64,000 nt of DNA from positions 1,236,501 through 1,300,500 of the forward strand of contig BSBK01001162.1 of assembly GCA_027943335.1 (NCBI GenBank), given 5' to 3'. A program made the position numbers and the translations under genes. The notes under the pieces are model-generated. The model ran no database searches and was not told where the DNA came from. It worked only from the letters and a program-made list of their open reading frames with translations. Positions 55,291 through 64,000 of this stretch are shown here, piece after piece; position 1 is the stretch's first letter; every line of letters starts with the position of its first letter. The stretch is from Chamaecyparis obtusa (lineage: Eukaryota; Streptophyta; Pinopsida; Cupressales; Cupressaceae).

Positions 55291-58289
55291 GCCCACCATG
55301 GGGCAACCCACCTTTACATGCTGGTTTTGATTTTTTTTTTGGAGCTAAAGCCCTAAAGTTTCAAAGATTTAATTTTATCTCTCAAACAGCTTGGGGTTTT
55401 GGACTGAAATTTGTTTTGTAGGTTTGACATATATCAAAAAAGCTACAGTAAAATATTGAGAATTTTCTGAGGTGTTTTGAATTTTTAATAATTTTTTCTT
55501 AAAATTATGGAAAAAATTAATATCTGATGCAAATCAACATATTTTTTGGAAATTTTTATATTTTTGAAAATCTCTTTAAATTCTACAGGGGGTCCATTCT
55601 TTTTATTTTAAATTTGGATGCAATATAATAGCTCAAATAGTCAATTTACAAAAACTGGTCTATTTTGATAAAATGGGTCTCTAGGGCACAAATGAAGAGA
55701 TTTTTCTAAAATTTTTACATTTTTGGAAAGCTCTCTATTTTTTAGTTGGGGTCTCTATTCTAAATTTCTATTTTTGTGGCCGAAATCATATCAAAAAAAT
55801 TAGATCTTGTTGACTAGGTCAAATACAACAAAAAAAAATAAAGTTTTGTGATGGGTATGCACTTATTTTTTTTACATGGTTCAATGAATGATATGAGTTG
55901 TCATTTGGGTTAATTTATGGTTATTATTTCTGATAACAATTGATTTTTAGAGCTAACCCTATGGTTTTTATAAGTTGAATATATTTTGCATATCTTGTTT
56001 GCTTGTTTGCTTGTTGGAGAGTTCGTCACTTGCTTGCATGAAAAAGCTCAACAAGAATTGCTAAAAATCAGGTAAAATCTACTAAGCACATTGCAAGGAT
56101 CCTAGGTATTCTCCTTCATCTAATAACATTTCAATTTGGCCTTAAAATAAATCTCTCATGTGTTTATCTTGAGTGTTTCTTTGCATGCTTTTTCTATGAA
56201 TTTGCATAATTGAATACTAGGTTTTGACACCTTAAGTATTTATTAGCAGTCTTAGATTACTTGTGATTGATCTTGATTGCTATCTTGGGTTATTGGACTC
56301 GCTAATCTGCCAGCCCCTCATTCCACCCCGTGGTTGCAATCTCAGCGCCATAGAGGGGAGGGGTCTACAGGAGAGAAGCATTAATTGTTCCACCAGGCAA
56401 CCCTTTTGTGCTTTTAGGAACTCACTTGTTTTCTAAGTTGGGGACTCATTTTCAGCTTGTGTGAGGTGTTAAGTGTTCCACCTTTTGGACTCATCTCATA
56501 TTCTCTTTAAGCGTTAAGTGTTCCTCTTTTTGCTTTTTGGGTACTTTTGGTAGATTTGCTTTTGGAAACATACATCTGTGCTCACATAGTAATTAGGCCC
56601 TATGAACACTATTCATGATTCTTGAGAGATTGGATTCCCAGTGAAATCCTTCTTCATGACAGAATCCTTGTAGGTAGGGAGGATACTTAGTGTGTTTCAT
56701 ATTCAACTTGGTTAGTGCATCTTCCCTTATTGATTGATACATTCTCTCTTCAGAGGGGTTGATAGATCACGTGGGGTTGATATCATAGACCTTGGTGAGA
56801 CAAAATTTGTCTTAGTGTGTTAGATTAATCTGCTTGCTTTGTTTGGGTTAAAAGTTAAAAGGTGTCAAAAACCTTGGATCTGGAGCCAAGTCCCCTTGTG
56901 GTATACTATTGTGAGTCACCTTTAGAGAGGGTTAACCATAGCAGACAATCCCTTCACAGGGAAAACTGCGTTGACAGAACCTCAAGCGGTAATAGCCATT
57001 TTCACCGTGGTAGTGACAGCCGCTATATAAATGTCCTTGTGGAAGAAATCTCCATGGGTATGGTTCATTGTTGGGTTGTCAGATCTCCCTAGCAGCTCCT
57101 GAAGATTAAGTTCTCAGACTGTGTCAAAACCCTGGTGCACTAGGATTGGAGTTCACCCCTTTGGTTCATAAAATTTGCAGATTCAAACCATTACTAAAAA
57201 CCCTAGCGAGGCCAAAATTTCATCTTATAGGGTATATGTGCATTATTGCAAAAGATTTTTGGAACATACACAATTAGCGCTTTTGAGGATTACAATGAAT
57301 AAGTCACTTGATTGTTCATGCGCAAGGTTATTTTTGCCCTTGTTCATAGACATGCTTGAAATCACTTGCTTGCTATTTTGTGTGCTTTTTTATCTATCTG
57401 GTTATTGAAAATAGACAAATCTGTTACAATCCTCAAATCTAGACATTGAAATTTGTAAACAATTCAAATCTGAAAACTCAAAATTTGTAAAATATGAAGT
57501 AAAATCCTTTTTTGGAGTCAAAAGTCACCTCAGGAGGTCAAAAAGTCGTATGAGTTTCTATCAACTGTCGTTTCATTCCAACCCATCTGTTGTATGATTG
57601 AGTACCAAGTGTCATACGAGTTTCCATGCCAGCAAATTCTCAAAGTCAAAACCTTGCAACTATCATATGAGATTTTCAACTGTCATTTCATTGATACCCA
57701 ACTGTTGTATGATAACCCACCCAGTGTCGTACGAGTTTTGATGCCAGAAAATTCTAAGAGTCAAAATATTGCTTGCAATTGTTGTATGAGTTTTGCAACT
57801 ATCATTTCATAGCATACCCACTGTCGTACGAGTTTGCAGAGTGTCATTTGGGAAATTTTTGAAAGTTGTCAAAAAAATTGTCAAAATTGCCAGATATTTA
57901 GCTTTTTCAGCCTAATTTCAGAATCTGTCAAATGAATCACTATGTCAGGAATAGAGCAATAGCTATTAAGAATCTAATCATTTTTCTAAAGTGGCCTTTT
58001 GAATTTGATTCAGCCTTCTATTTAATCAATTTGAGTCCTTATCATCCTATGTCAAAACCTTGTCATAACTATCAATCTTCAATCAATCATCAAAATGACT
58101 AAGTGTTGTGATATTTTGTCTACTATCTTTTGGGAACCTACCCATACATCCAGGGCACAGTATCCTTCATCCACATCTAATCAAATCTTCAAATCAATCA
58201 AACCTTGACAAGGTTGCGTCATCTGATCATCTTGATTCAATTCATTCTTCGGTTATCTGGATCTTATTCTTTTGTTTCACTTGAGGTGA
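55291..58289 (+). other. Gypsy 5' leader region
   Basis: About 3 kb without domain-bearing frames. 55320-55860 is T/A-rich. 56280-57100 has leader-type text such as GCGTTAAGTGTTCC and GAGGGGAGGGGTCTACAGG. No LTR matching 48165-49428 and no certain primer-binding site found; a 5' LTR may be absent or unrecognised. Confidence 0.5.
57546..57835 (+). repeat. Degenerate GTCGTACGAG repeats in the leader
   Basis: At least six copies of TGTCGTACGAGTTT-like text (57546, 57610, 57661, 57726, 57781, 57822), alternating with CAACTGTCATTTCATT and ATGCCAGAAAATTC phrases. The core CGTACG is self-complementary. Larger period about 116 bp. Confidence 0.75.
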
Positions 58290-59510
58290 ATGGTGGAGAC
58301 TAGAGCTTCCTCTCACAAGAAATCTATCACCACTCTCCAAACCCCAACTCTTAAGCAACTCATCAATTCTAGTCTTTACAAGGATGACGGTCTTGGCAAC
58401 TATCGATTGAAATCTGGTTACATACCTCCTCCATCAACTCACGAAGGTACTCAACATACCCCTCATCAATCTAATCTAGGGAGTCCACAAACTCCTACCA
58501 TGTCTCAAGCATGGACAAATTTTGGCTCTCAAAGAGCTCAATCTCAACATGGTGCAGATCAGGAACCCACACCTGAAGAAATTGCTCAATATCAAAATGA
58601 TGATAACTTCAAATGAATGATGAAGCATTTCTTGAAAGAAGATAGAGAATCATACTTTTTACAACTAGCTCATCAAGGAGCTAAACTTCCTCCCAAATTT
58701 AATGTTGATGATATCATTACGCATGAGGAAGAAACTCCACTCACAGCTATAATGAAACAAATACATGCTTTACAAGTCAAATTTAATAGCCTTGAGAAAG
58801 AAAAGGAACCAAAAGAATTCTCCATGGAAGCTCTATGCCCTTTTCCCTTTGACAAAAACTTGTATATGCCACCATTTCCAAAAAGAGTGGAGATACCAAA
58901 GTATGATAAGTATGATGGACACTCTGATCCTCAAGATCATGTCAGAGAGTTCTGTATGCAATCTATGGAATTCATGCATGAACTGACCTATTTGATGCAT
59001 CTTTTTCCTAGATCTTTGGGAGGAGCATCCATTCAGTGGTTTTCAAGATTGCCTTCTACTATCAAAACTTTTGAGGAGTTGATCAAATTGTTCTACCAAA
59101 AATACTCCTACAATATTCAACATCCAGTCACCATGATTGATATCTATAATCTCAAGCAATACCTAGGGGAACCATTCCTAACATTTCTCAAGAGATGGAG
59201 GAAGAAGTTCTCTCTATATGCTAGACCTATTCCAGAAACAGAAAAATTGGAAATCTTCATCAACAACCTTGTTCCAAAAATCAATTATCCTCTACAAATG
59301 CAAGATCATACATCTTTTGATAAGATGGTGGATAATGCTATCACAATCAAAAAAGTGCTTGTGAAAATAGGAGAAATCACACTTCAAAAAGACAAGTACG
59401 AATCAGGATCCAGTTCTAAAGATAAAAACAAAAATTGGAACAAGAACAAAGGCATCATCACAGATGGCATTGTTGACACTATCCGTGCCCCATCAAAGGC
59501 ACCAGCCTAA
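58290..59510 (+). pseudogene. Gypsy gag (one internal stop)
   Basis: ATG at 58290 opens MVETRASSHKKSITTLQTP. A TGA at 58614-58616 interrupts the frame, which continues as MMKHFLKEDRESYFLQ. The Retrotrans_gag-type domain follows: FPKRVEIPKYDKYDGHSDPQ, REFCMQSMEF, MHLFPRSLGGASIQWFSRLP, IKTFEELIKLFYQKY, LKQYLGEPFLTFLKRWR. It forms the capsid of virus-like particles in active relatives. A basic tail (SSSKDKNKNWNKNKG) leads to a stop at 59508. Confidence 0.9.
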
Positions 59511-60155
59511 AATCTCACTCTTGGTACTCAAGCCATTAAAGCTTCAGAACAAAAGTCTTCTCAACCATCTCAAAGGAAGCCAGAATACAAAAAATGGGAT
59601 AAACATCAAAAATTTACTCCTCTAGGGGAGTCTTTGGAATCATCTATGAAAACTCTACTAGCTGATAACATCATCTCTTTACAACCAATCTGACCGAATG
59701 CTCAGGACCCCAAACTGATATGGTGGAAGGAAAATGAATTCTATGATTTCCATCAGAGTAAAGGTCACAAAACTAGTAGTTGCTATCACTTGAAGCATAC
59801 CATTCAAGATCTGATCGATAGTGGAGACATCACAATTGACAATCCCATGAGCAATAACGATCATATAGCATTCATAGAACCATTTTTGAAACATGGTCAA
59901 GAAGTTTCAACTTCTCAGCCTAATATGGGGGCAAAAGTCAACTATGCCTACCCTGGAAATAATGTTGTCATCAATATGGTTGAACCATGTCTCTCTGAAA
60001 GTTGCAATGTCATCATAATTGTACAAAGAGATAGAAATCATTCCTCAGCTAACGCAGTTACTCGATCACATGCTCAAACACATCTGAAAGGACAAATCCT
60101 AGATTCATCAAATGTCCCTAAGGTGCCCTTCAATCTTTCATTTGCTTCTAAATAG
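59511..60155 (+). pseudogene. Gypsy nucleocapsid-like part
   Basis: Same frame as gag after the stop: LTLGTQAIKASEQ, KWDKHQKFTPLGESLES, then FYDFHQSKGHKTSSCYHLK, a zinc-knuckle remnant in which the first Cys pair is changed (FYDFH instead of C-x-x-H/C). Then HTIQDLIDSGDI and a Ser/Asn-rich linker to a stop at 60153. Matches the layout in Tat-type gag-pol. Confidence 0.8.
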
Positions 60156-61229
60156 AAGGTTGTTTGCAAATCTTCCAATCCAAAGTCTACAAGGCCTATG
60201 TCTTATAGCATTGTTCAACAACTCTGGCACACTAATGCGAAAATCTCCATGTTTGAGTTGCTTCGAATATCTCCAGCTCATAGAGCTATTCTCGATAAAG
60301 CTTTGCTTGGTTCCAATGTTCTTGATGACCTTTATTTAGATAGGTTCCAGACTATGGTTGGACATCTTACATCTCCACAATATATCTCCTTTTCAGAGGA
60401 AGATGACAACTCCTTGAGTCACCCACATAATCAGCCTTTGCATATAGAAGTCTTGATCTAGAACCATAGAGTCAAACATGTGTTGATAGATGGGGGCACT
60501 AGCCTAAACATTTGTTCTTACAGCTTGATCACATAATTGGGATTTTCAGAATTGGCTATTGATTCTAGAAAGAAAATAACTATCAAGGCCTATGATGAAC
60601 AGGAAAGATCTTCTAAAGGAACCATTGTATTACCTATCAGAGTGGGTCTAGTTATCAAAGATACCATTTTTCAAGTGCTTGATCTACCTTTGGCCTACAA
60701 CATCCTTCTAGGGAGACCATGGATACATGAAATGCAAGCTATTCCTTCTACGTACCATCAATGTTTGAAATTTCCTTATGAAGGAGTAGAGGTTACTATC
60801 CCCGCAGATCTGAATACAACTTGCAACACCTTGAAGGAAAGTGCAGATAATCTTGTACCTAATAATAGAGAATCTTCCATTGAACCAACTAAAGAAGCAT
60901 CCACATCTAAAATGGAAGATCTTGCAAAAGAGGTTAATATCAAAGAAAATAGTATGAGAGAATATACTATCGAGCCAGTCTTATCTTTGACATCTCTCCC
61001 TATCTTGCCTAAGTCTTATGGGAAATCTTTGAAACAATCCAAACCAGACTCTAAAGAACCTCTTGAAGCATATAAAAAGAATTTTGTAGCAGAACAAGTA
61101 TCCAAGCAAGAATTTGAAGAGGATGAGGCTGTGCTATCATGGCTGTACAAAGATGAACCTGAATCTCAAGTTTTTCAAACTGGTGACTCTGTAGTCTCTA
61201 AACTCCCTTCCAAGTCATATGGTCCATGA
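60156..61229 (+). pseudogene. Gypsy protease and linker
   Basis: Across stops at 60459 and 60534. The first part (MSYSIVQQLWHTNAKISMFE, LLRISPAHRAILDKAL) is the conserved Tat pre-protease region. At 60460-60535 VLIDGGTSLNICSYSL is the aspartic protease active site (D-G-G form as in Tat elements). Then GFSELAIDSRKKITIKAYD, DTIFQVLDLPLAYNILLGRP and WIHEMQAIPSTYHQ, the protease flap and C-terminal motifs. A variable acidic linker runs to 61229. Confidence 0.88.
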
Positions 61230-62270
61230 GATAAATTAATAGCTAAGATTGGATATTTAGGTCAAGTACCTCTAGGAGTCAGAGGAAAAGGTCTCGTGGC
61301 ACCTCTCCCACATATTGGTAGAGAAAATAAAGATAAAGTAGGCTTAGGCTTTAAGAAGAAACCCTATCACCTCAAAGGTAATTGCTCCCATGTCATAGAG
61401 CAGATCACACCAAGGGAACCTCTTCTTAAGAAAGAAGAAATAGAACCATCAGATAGTGATTCAGACAGCTCAGAACTCATCCCCTATGAAAAATTTCCTA
61501 AAGAGATCAAAGACCTTCTTGATGATAAAGATGATCCTATCAAGAGAATTAATGTAGTAGAAACACAAGAACCAACTATCAATCAAGAGATAGTTGCAAC
61601 ACAAGAACATGCTAATCTCAAAAACAATCAAGAAGAGGGAAGTGGTAGTGATTTTGAGATAGATTCTCATGAGTATGAATACAAATCAGAATCTGAGGGT
61701 AATCCTTCTTGGGGTATTCACCCTGACTTTCCTCATGTTCTAAGATTTCCTCGAGATCCTGAATCAGAAGATGAATCTAATGACTATGAATGGGGAGTCA
61801 TCCCAGAACCAGATGATCTTATCATAGAAAAACATGTTGATGTTATTCACTAATATGCACCTCAAAGTAATGTAAGTCTAGAGCGAAATGATGAACCTAT
61901 CGAGTCTGATCCACCTATCGCTGAATTGGACTCCCATGATGACATTGAGCCTATTCATGAATTGGATGTCTTAAGTTGTAGTATCACCTTTGAACTTGAG
62001 CGTTAGGTTAGGACCAATGATGACAGATCCATATCCATAAACACTATTTCCCAATCTTTCCCTACTTTGACTATCAAATATCCAGAACTTATTGATCAAA
62101 CCTCCACAAATCTAAGCCATGGTATTTATACCTTCCCAAATGACTATGCCCTTTCTTTCTACCTCAATGTAGTTGAGCCTATGAGTACTTCCATCAGTGA
62201 ACCGAGCGTCAGCATGACTGAGTCGGACATCAAATATCTTAGTGAAAAAAAAAAAAGGGTTCTGATGGGT
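61230..62270 (+). pseudogene. Gypsy protease-RT spacer, ends at the junction segment
   Basis: 61230-61340 reads KIGYLGQVPLGVRGKGL and VAPLPHIGRENKDKVGLG, typical of the Tat spacer. An acidic Ser/Asp/Glu-rich part follows (61440-61850). After two stops the frame ends with SVSMTESDIKYLSEKKK and GGTTCTGATGGG. From 62271 CACTA text resumes, so reverse transcriptase is missing on this strand. Confidence 0.8.
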
Positions 62271-62520
62271 CACCATCATTTTTATTTTTTGCGATGGATA
62301 GGCATCACTATTGGGACAGCCACAAATAGATCTAACACTAGGTTTGCCTTGTTGTCACCCCCTTACTACAATGTCTGAAGTCATCATAATTATGACACCA
62401 ATTGAAATCATCAATTTTTTTGACTGCAAAACTGCGATGTTAGTGGTGTCATTATATCGATGGTAAACTGTCCCAATTCATATGACCTTCCATCAGAAAA
62501 AGGTCTCAAATATACTAGTG
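62271..62520 (+). repeat. CACTA-1 right terminus
   Basis: Subterminal motifs GCGATGGATAGGCATCAC, GTCATCATAATTATGACACC and GTGTCATTATATCGATGG, then AAGGTCTCAAATATACTAGTG. The last 80 bp match the end of CACTA-2 closely. The next bases (CAT) resume copia A. Confidence 0.85.
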
Positions 62521-63015
62521 CATGAAGATAAAAATGTGTACTTGAAGGTTGAAGGTGATAAGATACTATTAGCTGAAGTGTTTGTGGATGACATAATTTT
62601 TGGAGGAAATTTTGGGATGAGCTTGGTGTTTGCAAAAGAGATGAAGAAAGAGTTTGAGATGTCAATTATAGGAGAAATTAAGTTCTTTATTGGATTGCAG
62701 ATTTCACAGCTAAAGGATGGTATCTATATCAGTAAGTCTAAGTACATAAAGGAAGTATTAAAGACCTTTGGAATGGAAGATTCCAAGCCAATTGGAACTC
62801 CCATGGTGACCGGTTACAAATTATCTAAGGATGACGAGTCAAGTGTGGTGGATGCAACTCTATACAGATCCATGAATGGTAAGTTTCATTATGTTGTTCA
62901 TAATAGACTAGACATTGCACAAGAAGTTGGAATATTGTCTAGATTTCAAGTTAATCTTAAGGAATCTCACATGGTAGTAGTGAAGAGGATATTTAGGTAC
63001 TTGAAAGGGGTATAA
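62521..63015 (+). pseudogene. Copia A reverse transcriptase, C-terminal part
   Basis: Frame opens inside CACTA sequence, but copia text starts at His 62521: HEDKNVYLKVEGDKILLAE, then VFVDDIIFGG (catalytic box), FEMSIIGEIKFFIGLQISQ, SKYIKEVLKTFGMEDSKPIG, LYRSMNGKFHYV and LFRYLKGV. It stops at 63013. This is the direct continuation of 11560-12065 plus 19060-19099. Open over this length. Confidence 0.93.
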
Positions 63016-63528
63016 TACTATGGTCTTTGGTATGCTCACAAAGGTTATTTCTCTTTGAGTGTTTTTACTGATGCAGATTGGGCAAGAAAAATTGATGACA
63101 AAAATATTACAAGTGGAGGAGAATTATTTCTAGGAGGAAGACTTGTGTCATGGACAAGTAAGAAGAAAAAATGCATCTCCCAATCTATTGCAGAAGTTAA
63201 GTATATAGCAGCAACTATCAATTGTACACAAATTGCATGGATGAAGCAAATCATAACATGTATTAGACAAAAGGTATCTGAACTAGTAACTATATTTTGT
63301 GATAATACAAGTGAAATAAATATTTCCAAGAACTTGAGGGTGCATTCCAAGACTAAACATATTGAAATTAAGGATCATTTTTTAAGAGAGAAAATGTAGG
63401 AAAAGCTAGTCAAGTTGGAATATGTGTCAATCAAGGAGAAACTAGCAAATATATTCATGAAACCATTACCTAAAGATACTTTTGAGTATCTAATAGGTAA
63501 GTTAGGGGTTATTCCCCTACCCAAATGA
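63016..63528 (+). pseudogene. Copia A RNase H
   Basis: Continues in the same frame: YYGLWYAHKG, VFTDADWARKIDDKNITSG (first Asp), GRLVSWTSKKKKCISQSIAE VKYIA (Glu), IFCDNTSEINISKN (Asp), HSKTKHIEIKDHFLREKM, then one stop (63397) and LANIFMKPLPKDTFEYL. The natural stop is TGA at 63526-63528. Acidic residues are conserved. Only two stops in the 3' third of the element. Confidence 0.92.
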
Positions 63529-63825
63529 CACTAAGATGATGTTGTAAGCATCAATCTAGTGGATTCATTGAATATCTTTCACTATTGGATTCATGTTAAA
63601 GGGGATCACTCCTTAGGGTGAGAAGTCAAAGGCAAATGAAGATGTTGTAGTAGTAGGTGACCTATGTGGCACCTTTGGCATTGTTGTCAAAGGGGGATAA
63701 AAAAAAATGAAGACAATGGGGGAGAAGACCACGAAGATCAAGACAAGAAGTTTGGTGTATCATCTAAGGGTGAGAAATTGTTATCAGATCAATGTGGTGT
63801 TTCCATCAATGCCAAAGGGGGAGAT
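63529..63825 (+). other. Copia A 3' untranslated region and polypurine tract
   Basis: Ends in AAAGGGGGAGAT at 63814-63825, the polypurine tract. Contains two related GGGGGA phrases (63690, 63718) and no gene. Confidence 0.8.
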
Positions 63826-64000
63826 TGTTGGCATACCTGATGTTGAGATTGATTGAGTGTTGATCCTTAACTAAGGTACAGTATGAATATATTCCTAAAT
63901 ACATATATTCTATTGCTCTAATAAATACATGAACTCCTTATTTTGATTATATCATTCTAATCAATGTAATTGTAATCAATATGATTGATCAATTATTATA
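63826..64000 (+). repeat. Copia A 3' LTR, first 175 bp
   Basis: Starts TGTTGGCATACCTGATG right after the polypurine tract. From about 63880 the text is strongly AT-rich (AATACATATATTCTATTGC). It does not align well with 7549-8970, so either the 5' LTR start is wrong or another insertion begins within the first 60 bp here. Cut by the window end. Confidence 0.65.

Larger units (their letters stand above)
48165..62270. mobile_element. Tat-lineage Ty3/gypsy element, rearranged (pol minus, gag plus)
   Basis: Left half (48165-55290) is on the minus strand: LTR, long 3' untranslated region, integrase, archaeal-type RNase H, RNase H, reverse transcriptase. Right half (55291-62270) is on the plus strand: long leader, gag, zinc knuckle, protease, linker. 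Both halves end in the same about 75-bp segment encoding MTESDIKYLS, in inverted orientation, and no second LTR was found. It lies between parts of CACTA-1's right-end module. The second RNase H and the long 3' region mark the Tat lineage of plant gypsy elements. Confidence 0.78.
19100..62520 (+). mobile_element. CACTA-1: En/Spm-type DNA transposon with nested insertions
   Basis: Left end CACTATAACATTTGCGGTC and right end, read inward on the minus strand, CACTAGTATATTTGAGACC: 13 of 19 positions agree, all first five included. Flanks are CGT (19097-19099) and CAT (62521-62523), a 3-bp target duplication that differs by one CpG-type transition. Removal restores the copia A reading frame. It contains CACTA-2, a Tat-type gypsy element and a solo LTR. 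Without those three it is about 13 kb. No transposase (TNPD-type) frame was found in its own sequence, so it is non-autonomous or decayed. Confidence 0.82.
7549..64000 (+). mobile_element. Ty1/copia element A, split by nested insertions and cut by window end
   Basis: Oldest framework element of the window. Its pieces are: LTR (about 7549-8970), primer-binding site at 8973, gag, protease-integrase and N-terminal reverse transcriptase (9031-12065), a 40-bp scrap (19060-19099), C-terminal reverse transcriptase and RNase H (62521-63528), polypurine tract (63814-63825) and the start of the 3' LTR (63826). The reading frame continues across both insertion points once the insertions and their target duplications are removed, which is why I treat the parts as one element. 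Left boundary is tentative. The right LTR is cut by the window. Confidence 0.8.

Noticed and set aside
62235..62255. A run of A at the end of the plus-strand gypsy half as a retroposed poly(A) tail
   Set aside because: The pol start in the other half also has a Lys-rich A tract here, and homology continues past it into GGTTCTGA. It is coding sequence.
1..64000. Intact host gene or ribosomal RNA gene
   Set aside because: Every protein-like frame fits a transposable element or the transposon-borne SET gene, and no rRNA-like sequence was seen.

Overview
The window reads as intergenic DNA from a large plant nuclear genome. It is AT-rich and packed with decayed transposable elements of plant lineages: two Ty1/copia elements, a Tat-lineage Ty3/gypsy element with the plant-type second RNase H, an L1-type LINE with a DUF4283-like ORF1, and two CACTA (En/Spm) DNA transposons. 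A seed plant with a large genome, possibly a gymnosperm, is plausible, but the sequence alone does not fix the species. I see no intact host gene, no tRNA or rRNA gene and no CRISPR array.

Layout. 1-4.9 kb: a non-coding region dominated by short inverted repeats (hairpins) spaced near multiples of about 108 bp, plus AT-rich hairpins and an (AT)n tract. 4.9-5.2 kb: a LINE-like 3' tail. 6.06-7.45 kb: the 5' coding part of a LINE. From about 7.5 kb to the window end lies one old copia element (A). Its reverse transcriptase gene is split by about 50 kb of later insertions. First comes copia element B on the minus strand (12066-19054; LTRs of 1189 and 1210 bp; 5-bp target duplication ATATT). After a 40-bp scrap of A (19060-19099) comes CACTA-1 (19100-62520). 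The rest of A's reverse transcriptase and RNase H resumes at 62521, and A's 3' LTR starts at 63826.

Inside CACTA-1: leader modules, 243-bp tandem arrays in both orientations, an 827-bp solo LTR with target duplication AGTAT and an empty-site homologue, and a 1.27-kb inverted repeat carrying a protein-like segment. A second, related transposon (CACTA-2, 32503-48036, target duplication TCA) and a rearranged Tat-type gypsy element (about 48.2-62.27 kb) have also inserted into it. In the gypsy element pol is on the minus strand and gag on the plus strand, joined back to back.

The most unusual item is in CACTA-2: a decayed multi-exon gene at 41974-45632. It starts with a recognisable SET (protein methyltransferase-like) domain. 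It continues through exons that stay in frame across GT-AG introns into a region resembling the plant Ptta/En/Spm (Transposase_24-type) domain. No TNPD-type transposase was found in either CACTA element. All coding regions here carry stops, often C-to-T type, so the locus looks long silenced and methylated. Element boundaries given to the base rest on target duplications and terminal repeats seen in the sequence. Family names rest on motif recognition, not on searches.
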